From contig CANLEM010000005.1 in NCBI GenBank assembly GCA_947489685.1, forward strand, positions 248,001-312,000: 64,000 bases of DNA, given 5' to 3'. The notes under the pieces were generated by a model. That model saw only the letters and a list, made by a program, of their open reading frames with translations, did no database searches and had not been told where the DNA came from. Both the position numbers and the translations under genes were made by a program. This stretch comes from an uncultured Aquimarina sp. GTDB lineage: Bacteria > Bacteroidota > Bacteroidia > Flavobacteriales > Flavobacteriaceae. Position 1 is the first letter of the stretch. Each line of letters opens with the position of its first letter. Positions 1 to 7,040 of this stretch are shown here, piece after piece.

Positions 1-354
1 AATAGCTATCAGGGAAGCTGTTGGTTCAAAGTTTTGGGACCTGATAATTTAGAAACCAACTATGGGATAAGTTTAGAAAAATTTTCTAATAGCGTAGTAA
101 ACCAAGAAATCAATAATGCACAAAAACAAGAACTCATGGATATTCGGCTTAGCGAAACAGGAGATACCTATATTACTAGACATCCCGTTCAAGGCTTTCT
201 TTTACTTCTCAACCCAAATTATACCAATACGATTAAAGTCAGTTACAGTTATTTTAATCGTAATGGACCAAAACCTACACCAGAGCAGCAAGAAGAGCGT
301 AAACAGAACACCTATAAGCTTGCGAATTACATCATTAATCAGTATAAAAATTAA
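1..354 (+). CDS. C-terminal part of an unrecognised protein (left-truncated)
   Basis: The frame is open from the first base of the window to the stop at 352-354, so about 117 C-terminal residues are visible and the start lies off the left edge. A TTG at 34 could be read as a start, but the in-frame residues before it (NSYQGSCWFKV) look like ordinary coding sequence, so I treat this as a truncated gene. The visible part has no signal peptide, no membrane segment and no motif I recognise. It ends in a Glu/Gln/Lys-rich helical tail. The next gene begins 5 bases after the stop, so the two are probably co-transcribed with the secreted-protein genes downstream. Function unknown. Confidence 0.6.
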   Translation, partial: NSYQGSCWFKVLGPDNLETNYGISLEKFSNSVVNQEINNAQKQELMDIRLSETGDTYITRHPVQGFLLLLNPNYTNTIKVSYSYFNRNGPKPTPEQQEERKQNTYKLANYIINQYKN

Positions 355-359
355 GAATC

Positions 360-1694
360 ATGAAAATATGTAGATGCAAGTTGATTTTAGTGTTTTTATT
401 GGCTGGTATTACTCAGGTTTATGCCCAACCTTTTACACTAGATAAGAACATAAAACCGGTTGAACTAAAGTTACAAAAAGATACCCGTAAAGGGTATGAA
501 GGAGGAAAGTTCATAGCTACTTTAAGTACAGTGGATTCCACAAAATATTACTATGTAAAAGGTCATGACTTGTTCCAGTTTGTTGATGTTTTAGTGAAAG
601 GGTTTGGCAACAAAAATTCTTTGGAAGCATCTTTAGTGTATGACAACTGGAACGACGTGGTGGAAAAGCAATCTATGCGATCGGCAAAAGACGGGATAAT
701 CCATTTTAAGGTAAGGGCTTTCGGATCTTTTGGATTAAAAATAATTTCACCTTCGAATGAAGCCATCAATTTCACCATTATGGTAAGTGCCAGTCCGCAG
801 CAAAAGACCTACCTGGGTAGTCCGTTCTCAAAGATCAAGGATAGCGAAATGAAAGCAGGCAATTCTACTGTTGGCGATACGGGTGGGTCGGGCAGTAGCA
901 ATAAAGTTTTATATATCATTTTAAGCATCTGTCTTTTGGTCATAGGGTTGCTTGTAGGTAAACTTTTGAGTAAAAAGTCTGTAACTATTATTGTCTTACT
1001 GCTTACCCTACCACTTAAAGCTCCTGCACAAAATGGAGCTACTCCTGGTTTCTTCTATAAAGATCGTTACTATAACGGTGAAGACTTGGATAATGGCAAA
1101 TTTGAAGAAGATCTGGAAAATGAAATGGGCGACGGTTATAACCCGAAGAAAGATATAGAAAATCTATACGGGAAATTACAAAAGATAAAGGAATTTTTAG
1201 ACGTAACTGTAAATCTATACAACAATTATAAAGGTCTAGGAAATTGTATCAATTCCGTACCTCCACGTGGCGAACCACGCATCCCTTCGTTTTGTGATAT
1301 TCCCAGCTCTAGTGACGAAAACGGCTGCGCTGAGTGCTTCTTAAAAGCACGCGAAGAATTTAATGATGTCCGCTATCTATTTGAGCAATTGGCTACAATT
1401 TACAAGTGTACCAAGAATTTTTCGAATGCAGCTTTGTCCTTTGGGGATAATGCTTCAGGTGTACATGCCGTAGCAGGAATGGCTTGGCAAGCAGAACGCC
1501 GGAATATAGAAAAATCAATATCCGAATTAGAAAATGCTTACGACAAAAAGTATGCAGAATTACTACAAAGTCTCTCTGATGCGATGCTTAAACTTAGTGA
1601 ATGTGAAGCTCGTTATGGCGTAGAAGACTGGTTTGACCGATTTGGTTATATGTATTTTGAATTTATGCGGGATAAATACCAACGAACAGATTGA
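360..1694 (+). CDS. Secreted/membrane protein of unknown function with an internal second signal-like segment
   Basis: 444 residues. A signal peptide (about 1-22, ending VYAQ) leads into a beta-rich ectodomain (about 23-155), a Gly/Ser linker (GDTGGSGSS) and a membrane helix around 184-204. Directly after it comes a second Lys-Lys plus hydrophobic segment ending in APAQ (about 205-224) that looks exactly like another Sec signal peptide. The C-terminal 220 residues are helical with several cysteines (near 296, 311, 322, 325 and 347). An in-frame TTG at 966 could in principle start the second half separately. I recognise no family. It lies in a rightward run with an OmpA lipoprotein and two other secreted proteins, so an envelope role is likely. 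Confidence 0.75.
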   Translation: MKICRCKLILVFLLAGITQVYAQPFTLDKNIKPVELKLQKDTRKGYEGGKFIATLSTVDSTKYYYVKGHDLFQFVDVLVKGFGNKNSLEASLVYDNWNDVVEKQSMRSAKDGIIHFKVRAFGSFGLKIISPSNEAINFTIMVSASPQQKTYLGSPFSKIKDSEMKAGNSTVGDTGGSGSSNKVLYIILSICLLVIGLLVGKLLSKKSVTIIVLLLTLPLKAPAQNGATPGFFYKDRYYNGEDLDNGKFEEDLENEMGDGYNPKKDIENLYGKLQKIKEFLDVTVNLYNNYKGLGNCINSVPPRGEPRIPSFCDIPSSSDENGCAECFLKAREEFNDVRYLFEQLATIYKCTKNFSNAALSFGDNASGVHAVAGMAWQAERRNIEKSISELENAYDKKYAELLQSLSDAMLKLSECEARYGVEDWFDRFGYMYFEFMRDKYQRTD

Positions 1695-1772
1695 TAAATT
1701 ATATCCTTTTAAATGTGAGGACATTGACCTGGTTAATAGCGTAAGGATAAAAAATAGAACGAAAAAAGTACC

Positions 1773-3392
1773 ATGAAATACATCAAATATTCAGTAAGTA
1801 TGATCTTGATTTTGGTTTTAGGTTTTTCCTGTAAATCAGATACAGAGAAATCAAAAGAAGAGTCAATAGAAAAAGTGCTTGAAGGTTTTGAAGATACCTC
1901 AGATAACACAGTAGAAAAGAGCACTAATAATCTTCTTGATATTGATGAAATGCAAGAATTTCTCAATAACAGTCAAATATCCGAAGACCAAAAAAAAGAA
2001 ATTCAAAAGCAATTAGATAAAATGGGTGATTTATCTGGAAAAGATGAAATCGCCATAGAAGATCTTGAAAAATTATTAGAGCAATCAGGAGGACTGAATA
2101 CAGATGTGGAAGCGCTAAATGAACAGGCCAATAAAGAACTAAACATACCTGAAGTCTGGAAACAACCTTATCATACAGCCTATCAAACTGAGATTGCCGA
2201 TGTTGTTTATCGTTATGGCGATATTGACAATTTTGGATTTGGCTGGCCGGAAGATTTTGATCCTTTTTCAGGAGAAAGTACTCCGAAACATCGATTTCCA
2301 TTCTACCCTCAATCATCAGACCCTTTGGGAACAGATCAAATCATGGTTGTTTCTGCCTATAAATACCGTGGTGAAGAAGGTTATAAAAAGGTAAAAAGAG
2401 ACGGGTATACTATGAGAACCAAAAGACCGGCAAACCAACCCAAAAAGATGGTCTTAGCCTATGATCTAAAAGGTACCGCTGTACGATCTGCTCTTTTACA
2501 ATTATTTATAGACGATTTTCAGGCGCCTAATTTCGGTTCAAAATTTAGAATCTGGATTAACAACAAAGAAGCCATTTATATCAATAATCTTTTAAACGAA
2601 GTAGAACAGACCGGTCCCATCGGCAAGTTGCTTTCAGTGCAAATTATTCCAGAGTTTATCCCTGAAATTGAAAGTAATAAACTTGAAATTTTTATCGACG
2701 GCCCTGATGAAAATGTGGGTGATGGCTTTGCCGTGGATTTTATCCAATTATTGGTCAATCCTAAAAATATTCCATCATCTTCTGTAGAAGGCATGGTGGT
2801 GGATGCCAAAACCGATAAACCCATTGCGAATGCCATGGTAAAAGTTTCGGGTAGCGATCCGCTTACAACGGTATCAGATGGCTCTTTTAAAGATGACGAG
2901 GTTCCTAGTGGATTATCTGTTATACAAGCGAGTAAAGCTGGGTACAAAAGCAACAAAGTTACCGAAGACTTAATTGCAGGTGAGACGACCAAAGTAACTA
3001 TAAAATTAGAGCCAGAAACTGAAGAAAATCTTGAAAAAGAACTAGAAGAAAAAGGTAAAATTGAACTTTATGGTATTTATTTCGATAGTGACAAGGCGAT
3101 TTTGAAACCAGAATCAGAATCGACACTTCAACAAGTTCTGGCACTGATTAACAATAACCCTAACCAGAAATTGGAAATTGGCGGCCATACCGATTCACAA
3201 GGCGATGACTCCTATAATTTAGAATTATCAGACAAAAGGGCTCAGGCTGTCTTGAAATGGCTTAAAGATCATAAAGCAATTACGGCCAATTTAAGTAGCA
3301 AAGGATACGGTGAAACTGAGCCTGTGGCTGACAATAGTTCTAAAACCGGACGTGCCCTAAACCGAAGGGTAGAAATTAAACTTTTAAAATAA
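1773..3392 (+). CDS. OmpA-family lipoprotein with carboxypeptidase regulatory-like domain
   Basis: 539 residues. The N-terminus is a lipoprotein signal (VLGFSC, Cys20), followed by an acidic, helical, Asp/Glu/Lys-rich stretch to about 125. A globular region of unknown type follows (about 130-330). Next is a carboxypeptidase regulatory-like beta-sandwich (about 335-415, VEGMVVDAKTDKPIANAMV). The C-terminus is an OmpA_C-like peptidoglycan-binding domain (about 425-539) with GHTDSQGD, the LSDKRAQAV helix and a terminal NRRVEI. The architecture suggests an outer-membrane lipoprotein anchored to the cell wall. It sits between two secreted proteins in the same direction. The N-terminal globular part is unassigned, and the specific partner or machine is not evident from sequence. 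Confidence 0.88.
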   Translation: MKYIKYSVSMILILVLGFSCKSDTEKSKEESIEKVLEGFEDTSDNTVEKSTNNLLDIDEMQEFLNNSQISEDQKKEIQKQLDKMGDLSGKDEIAIEDLEKLLEQSGGLNTDVEALNEQANKELNIPEVWKQPYHTAYQTEIADVVYRYGDIDNFGFGWPEDFDPFSGESTPKHRFPFYPQSSDPLGTDQIMVVSAYKYRGEEGYKKVKRDGYTMRTKRPANQPKKMVLAYDLKGTAVRSALLQLFIDDFQAPNFGSKFRIWINNKEAIYINNLLNEVEQTGPIGKLLSVQIIPEFIPEIESNKLEIFIDGPDENVGDGFAVDFIQLLVNPKNIPSSSVEGMVVDAKTDKPIANAMVKVSGSDPLTTVSDGSFKDDEVPSGLSVIQASKAGYKSNKVTEDLIAGETTKVTIKLEPETEENLEKELEEKGKIELYGIYFDSDKAILKPESESTLQQVLALINNNPNQKLEIGGHTDSQGDDSYNLELSDKRAQAVLKWLKDHKAITANLSSKGYGETEPVADNSSKTGRALNRRVEIKLLK

Positions 3393-3403
3393 GATATAGA
3401 ATT

Positions 3404-4087
3404 ATGAAAACATTTATCAAATTAACTCTTGCATTATTTTCCATTACTGCCTTAGCTCAGAGTAATTGTAGTAAGTATTATTCTTTTGAAGAAGGAGGTA
3501 TTACAGAATATAAAATGCAAAACTCAAAAGGCAAAGTTACCGGAAGTATGACCACCACGGTAGAAGGTGTAAACAAGGCCGGAGAGAGTTCAACAGCTAC
3601 GTTAAAATCAGAGATTTTTGACAAAAAAGGTAAATCTGTCATCGTAACTAATTACAATATGACGTGTGATGGAAGTACGGTAATTATGGACTTTAAATCA
3701 CTCATGAATGCAGATATGTTAAAGCAATTTGATAATCTTGAAACAGAAATTACCGGAACTAACGTTGATCTGCCTAATGAGCTATCTGAAGGACAAAATT
3801 TGCCGGATGCTGGAGTGAAAATAAAGATAAAAATGTTAGGCATGAATATGAACATGGTAACAAATATCACCAACCGTAAAGTAGTGGGAAATGAAACTAT
3901 TACAACGCCTGCCGGCACTTTCGATTGTGTTGTTATTTCTCAGTTAAGCAGTGGTAAAATGATGATTAAATTTAGTAGCAATCAAAAGTTTTGGCTGGCT
4001 GAAGGAGTCGGACTAGTTAAGAGTGAAGATTACAATGACAAAGGGAAACTTCAAAGTAGTACCATTCTTACGTCCTTTTCAAAATAA
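3404..4087 (+). CDS. Secreted TapB/DUF3108-like protein
   Basis: 227 residues with a signal peptide (MKTFIKLTLALFSITALAQ). The mature protein reads as repeated antiparallel beta strands with the pattern GNETITTPAGTFDCVVISQ, then KFWLAEGVGLVKSEDY. These are the hallmarks of the DUF3108/TapB-type beta-barrel proteins that are common in Bacteroidota. Two cysteines in the mature part could pair. The gene starts 11 bases after the OmpA stop, so the two are almost certainly one transcript. The biochemical role of this family is not established. The family call is by pattern recognition and would need an HMM search. Confidence 0.7.
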   Translation: MKTFIKLTLALFSITALAQSNCSKYYSFEEGGITEYKMQNSKGKVTGSMTTTVEGVNKAGESSTATLKSEIFDKKGKSVIVTNYNMTCDGSTVIMDFKSLMNADMLKQFDNLETEITGTNVDLPNELSEGQNLPDAGVKIKIKMLGMNMNMVTNITNRKVVGNETITTPAGTFDCVVISQLSSGKMMIKFSSNQKFWLAEGVGLVKSEDYNDKGKLQSSTILTSFSK

Positions 4088-4116
4088 TAGATTAACATTT
4101 TAAAAATTATTTAATT

Positions 4117-4758
4117 ATGAAAACAATTAGCAAATACCTCTTACTAATACTATTCTTAAATTCATTTTTGTGTCAAGGTCAGCTTATCCCAAAGAAAAAA
4201 ACTTCTAAATCGGTAGATATGGTGAGTATAAAAACTAAAATACCAACACTTAAGAAGGCTAGTCTTAACCAACTGCAATTTGCAAAGACAGGTGTAATAA
4301 ATCCAAAGCCTTTAAATGTTTCTAAAGAAGTTCTAATGTTACCCAGTTCCAAAAAATACCGTATTACCCCGAAAAAACCTTTCGATAATGGTTTAAGCTT
4401 TAGTTTTTATGGCAATTATTCTGTGCAAGCCTTTACTGTTAGTCCAAGACTTAGTGGAAATACGAATAATAGTCATTCGAAGAACCAATATTACACTTAT
4501 AGTGGTTTTATTCTTTTTAATGCTAAGATAAATAAAGAATATAGGGTTAAGATTGATCTTGCAGAAGTTAGAGGTTCTGGCAAAATATTAATTAATGATC
4601 AAATTTCTAGTGTGAGTAGCACAAATAGAACTATCAATTATGTGTTTGGTACAAGTTCAAATGGTCAACATGTTATTACTATAAGTCCATACGAACGTAA
4701 TGGGGCTATAAATCCCGAAGGATTTAAAATAACTTCTATTCAAATAGATGAACTTTAA
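4117..4758 (+). CDS. Secreted protein of unknown function
   Basis: 213 residues with a signal peptide (MKTISKYLLLILFLNSFLCQGQ). The first third is Lys-rich and low in complexity. From about residue 85 it becomes a probable beta-sandwich (FDNGLSFSFYGNYSVQAFTVSPR and a final strand FKITSIQIDEL). No catalytic motif, repeat or membrane helix is visible. It is the last gene of the rightward secreted-protein cassette and is followed by the repeat-rich gene-free region before the integrase, so it may mark one end of a transferred block. Function not recognised. Confidence 0.7.
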   Translation: MKTISKYLLLILFLNSFLCQGQLIPKKKTSKSVDMVSIKTKIPTLKKASLNQLQFAKTGVINPKPLNVSKEVLMLPSSKKYRITPKKPFDNGLSFSFYGNYSVQAFTVSPRLSGNTNNSHSKNQYYTYSGFILFNAKINKEYRVKIDLAEVRGSGKILINDQISSVSSTNRTINYVFGTSSNGQHVITISPYERNGAINPEGFKITSIQIDEL

Positions 4759-5202
4759 GGTTAATACCTTGTTTGAAGAGTGTTTACAGGACAAGGTTCT
4801 GTAAAGCAAGAGGGTAACACGCTACGCGATGTTGCAAGCCTATAATTATCTTATAATCAATTGATTACGAAAATATCTCAAATTGAATTTGCAGCAATTT
4901 ACAGTAAATCAGCTCTAACCCATTGAAAATCAGCAGTTATTTACAGTAAATTTGCAGCAAAATTGTAACAATCTTGTGTTATTTGAAGAGATTTTTACTA
5001 AAAAATGCGCTCCGCCAAGTAAAATCAAGGAATTTTTTACTAAAAAATTAAAATTTGTTGCCATTTGCTTTGAAATGGAGGAGAGAAAACTACCGCATCC
5101 GCTAAGCGGATTTGGTTCATTTTTAAAACAATAGATTCTCCAATCTTAGAAGGCATTAATACTTCAAGGTATCGATGATACCCATCCTCTGAATCTATTA
5201 TT
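4759..5202. other. Gene-free, repeat-rich interval between the secreted-protein cassette and the integrase
   Basis: No convincing gene. It holds a TTTACAG/CTGTAAA inverted pair (4783-4789 and 4799-4805). There are two copies of ATTTACAGTAAAT (4897-4909 and 4939-4951), bracketed by direct repeats TTGCAGCAA (4889-4897 and 4952-4960). Two TTTTTACTAAAAAAT copies lie near 4990 and 5035, a near-palindrome ATCCGCTAAGCGGAT at 5098-5112, and a nested inverted repeat at 5120-5209. Such density next to a tyrosine recombinase suggests recombinase-binding or regulatory sites, but that is inference. Confidence 0.5.
4889..4960. repeat. Paired ATTTACAGTAAAT motifs bracketed by TTGCAGCAA
   Basis: The 13-mer ATTTACAGTAAAT, itself two-fold symmetric apart from its centre base, occurs at 4897-4909 and 4939-4951 (42 bp apart, exact copies). 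TTGCAGCAA occurs directly before the first copy and directly after the second. The arrangement resembles paired operator or recombinase arm sites. Confidence 0.55.
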
Positions 5203-5209
5203 TTAAAAA
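5120..5209. repeat. Nested inverted repeat at the 3' end of the integrase gene
   Basis: Outer arms of 19 bp (5120-5138 and 5191-5209) match at 18 of 19 positions. The right arm overlaps the integrase stop codon. Inside lies a second inverted repeat GGTATC-GAT-GATACC (5168-5182). It could act as a transcription terminator for the integrase gene or as a recombination/attachment structure. Confidence 0.6.
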
Positions 5210-6402
5210 CGTTGTTCTAGTCTTATCATATCTTCACTTACTTTTCTTTCTATAACTTTCGCATAGATTTGAGTCGTGCTGATTTTAGAATGCCCAAGTA
5301 GTTTTGATACTGTTTCTATTGGTACCCCATTACTCAAAGTTACTGTTGTCGCAAATGTATGTCTAGCGATATGGAATGTTAGATTCTTTGTAATACCACA
5401 AACATCTGCGATCTCTTTCAAGTAAGAATTTAACTTTTGATTAGAGATAGCAGGAAACAATTTCTCAATATTAATTGAAGAGGGGTGAAGTTCATATTTT
5501 TTAATAATCTCTAGTGCCTTAGTTAATAATGGAATTTTTACTGGAATTCTTGTTTTTTGTCTTTGAGAATAAATCCATTGCTTTCTATCAATACCAATAA
5601 TGATATTGTCTTTTGACAAACTCATTACATCTCCATAAGACAACCCAGTATAACAACTAAAAACAAATAAGTCTTTAATGAGTTCTAATCTAGAAACTGA
5701 AAACTCTTTTTGCTCAATTCTTTGTAGTTCGTCTAAAGTCAAAAATTCTCTTTCTTTCCTATTGTATTTAGCTTTGAACTTTACAAAAGGGTCTTTATCT
5801 ATCCATTCCATTTTAAAAGCAAGATTGACAAGTTTACGCAAACGTTCAATATGCTTCATTATAGTATTATTACCCATGGATTTTTGATGTCTTAAAAAAC
5901 GTTCAAAGTCAATAATGAACTTATAGTTCAGTTCAGATAAATAAATGTTGTTAGTATTAAAGTTTTCATTAAGAAATAGAAAAATGTATTTATGTGTTGT
6001 GAAATAGTTTTTTTGAGTTCCCCATCGCAGTGTATCTTTCATATGGACATTATGATATTCAATTATATCAGATATAGAATACCTTTTGTCGTCAATACCT
6101 AAAAAATGAGCTTTTACTATTCGAGAAGAGATCAGTTTACCTTCACTTTGCAGTTTTCTGTAACATTGAAAGAGTTTTATATGTACTTGCTCTAGATAGG
6201 TATTAACCATCTTTGTTTCACCAGTAATACCTCTAAGCCTATTTTTATTGGTATCCCAATGAGCAACTGGCACTTTTCTTTTTAAAGAAATTTCTGCTCG
6301 TTTTCCATTTACTGTTACACGAGCATAGAGTGGTGCTTTTCCATTTTTGGCGGCGGCAAGTTTTAACCAAAATAGAATACTGAAAGAGTGTGAATTTTTC
6401 AT
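5203..6402 (-). CDS. Tyrosine recombinase/integrase (IntDOT-like, Bacteroidota type)
   Basis: 399 residues with the usual three parts. An arm-binding domain (about 1-90, with FWLKLAAAKNGKAPLYARVTVNGKR) is followed by a SAM-like core-binding domain (about 105-210) and a catalytic domain (about 215-399). Visible catalytic residues are Lys283 (RQKTR), His344 and Arg347 (HIARH), His371 (LLGHS) and nucleophile Tyr380 (TTQIYAKV). At the usual Arg-I position the sequence is TGLSY (Ser255). The Bacteroides CTnDOT integrase is known to have Ser there as well, so this is a lineage trait rather than inactivation. The gene lies 200 bp from the 3' end of tRNA-Pro, a classic integration neighbourhood. Start MKNSHSF at 6402. 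No excisionase, relaxase or phage gene is visible nearby. Confidence 0.93.
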   Translation of the reverse strand: MKNSHSFSILFWLKLAAAKNGKAPLYARVTVNGKRAEISLKRKVPVAHWDTNKNRLRGITGETKMVNTYLEQVHIKLFQCYRKLQSEGKLISSRIVKAHFLGIDDKRYSISDIIEYHNVHMKDTLRWGTQKNYFTTHKYIFLFLNENFNTNNIYLSELNYKFIIDFERFLRHQKSMGNNTIMKHIERLRKLVNLAFKMEWIDKDPFVKFKAKYNRKEREFLTLDELQRIEQKEFSVSRLELIKDLFVFSCYTGLSYGDVMSLSKDNIIIGIDRKQWIYSQRQKTRIPVKIPLLTKALEIIKKYELHPSSINIEKLFPAISNQKLNSYLKEIADVCGITKNLTFHIARHTFATTVTLSNGVPIETVSKLLGHSKISTTQIYAKVIERKVSEDMIRLEQRF

Positions 6403-6450
6403 ACGTTTTGTTTTAATAATTAGACATCAAAACAAAAGCCAAACCAAGTT

Positions 6451-6495
6451 TATTCGGTTACCTTTTTTGGTTAATTTTAAAAAGGTAACCGAATA
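6451..6495. repeat. Perfect 17-bp inverted repeat upstream of the integrase gene
   Basis: Arms at 6451-6467 (TATTCGGTTACCTTTTT) and 6479-6495 are exact reverse complements around an 11-bp loop. The element sits 49 bp upstream of the integrase start codon, on the side facing tRNA-Pro. Possible roles are an autoregulatory operator, a promoter-proximal hairpin or a core attachment site. Confidence 0.75.
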
Positions 6496-6548
6496 GGTCA
6501 CGTTTTAAAACAAATTAAATCAATTAAAATGTAGCTCCTAAAACCACA

Positions 6549-6582
6549 AAAACTTGATAATCTTAAAATTACCAAGTTTTTG
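6549..6582 (-). terminator. Probable tRNA-Pro terminator
   Basis: AAAAACTTGATAAT and ATTACCAAGTTTTT form 14-bp arms with one mismatch around CTTAAA, about 22 bases beyond the tRNA 3' end in the direction of tRNA transcription. The arm ends in a T-run. Confidence 0.45.
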
Positions 6583-6604
6583 TATCTATTTGATTCTTAA
6601 AAAG

Positions 6605-6679
6605 TCGGGGTGGCAGGATTCGAACCTGCGACCTCCGCGTCCCAAACGCGGCGCGATAACCGGGCTACGCTACACCCCG
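6605..6679 (-). tRNA. tRNA-Pro (anticodon UGG)
   Basis: Read on the minus strand, the acceptor arms CGGGGTG and CACCCCG pair, with discriminator A at 6605 and no encoded CCA. The anticodon arm CCGCG-TTTGGGA-CGCGG carries TGG at positions 34-36. The T-arm contains GGTTCGAATCC. All four arms can be drawn without mismatch in the anticodon and acceptor stems. It lies next to a tyrosine recombinase gene, as often happens with integrative elements. Confidence 0.96.
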
Positions 6680-6780
6680 ATATGGTTATGCCTTAGCGGG
6701 CGCAAATATACGTAATACAATTTGTTTTTTTGCCTAAAATTTAAATAAATATTAATCCTTAATTTAATTTTAATATAAAA
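6680..6780. other. AT-rich spacer between tRNA-Pro and the RiPP-gene terminator
   Basis: Very AT-rich with no open frame or repeat of note. It presumably contains the tRNA promoter on the minus strand, but I cannot place the elements with certainty. Confidence 0.3.
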
Positions 6781-6807
6781 ATACCCCAGAGCGAAACTCT
6801 GGAGTAT
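6777..6807 (-). terminator. Intrinsic terminator downstream of the RiPP precursor gene
   Basis: ATACCCCAGAG (6781-6791) and CTCTGGAGTAT (6797-6807) form an 11-bp stem with one G-T wobble around CGAAA. On the minus strand the stem is followed by TTTTAT. It lies about 85 bp after the stop codon of the small precursor gene. Confidence 0.75.
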
Positions 6808-6890
6808 TTCATATCTCTTTTAGTATAAGATGTTTCTGTGCAGTTAAGCAATACTATATACATTACTCAACTATCTAAAAGGATCACTAA

Positions 6891-7040
6891 TTAATGTACG
6901 TGACAACTTGTAATATATAGTGAACGCTCATGACACCCTCGTGAACCTCCACCTTTAACAGTAATTAATTCTTTTCTATCGATCGCAGAAATAGTTTGTT
7001 TTTTTAAATCTAATTTTAAATCTGATTTTAATTTTTTCAT
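6891..7040 (-). CDS. RiPP precursor peptide with Bacteroidota class I lanthipeptide-type GG leader
   Basis: A 49-residue gene. The leader has the pattern LKLDLKKQTISAIDRKELITVKGG (residues 8-31 in outline: LxLxKQTI, then an acidic/basic KEL, then VKGG). I recognise this as the leader type of Bacteroidota GG-type natural-product precursors and class I lanthipeptides. The double-Gly at 30-31 leaves the core GSRGCHERSLYITSCHVH, with two Cys, three Ser, one Thr and two Cys-His pairs. ATG is at 7038-7040, TAA at 6891-6893, and a terminator lies at 6777-6807. No LanB/LanC, radical SAM or peptidase/ABC transporter gene is visible in this window, so modification must come from elsewhere or not occur. 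It is transcribed divergently from the TonB receptor gene. Ser/Thr dehydration with Cys cyclisation is inference from the leader class. Confidence 0.82.
   Translation of the reverse strand: MKKLKSDLKLDLKKQTISAIDRKELITVKGGGSRGCHERSLYITSCHVH

Noticed and set aside
1005..1012. ACCCTACC (reverse GGTAGGGT) in the gene at 360
   Set aside because: Coding DNA; the place where CGTT should be reads AATAGT.
1264..1270. CACGTG as a possible parS core
   Set aside because: Flanks do not match the parS 16-mer and it lies within a gene; no parS was found near parAB.
4952..5134. 60-codon plus-strand frame in the gap before the integrase
   Set aside because: It starts with TTG, overlaps the repeat cluster and has no family features; composition fits chance.
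6605..6640. Direct repeat of the tRNA-Pro 3' end as an att site within 1-5200
   Set aside because: I could not find a copy of GATTCGAACCTGC or the acceptor part in the left region; the partner site, if any, is outside the window.
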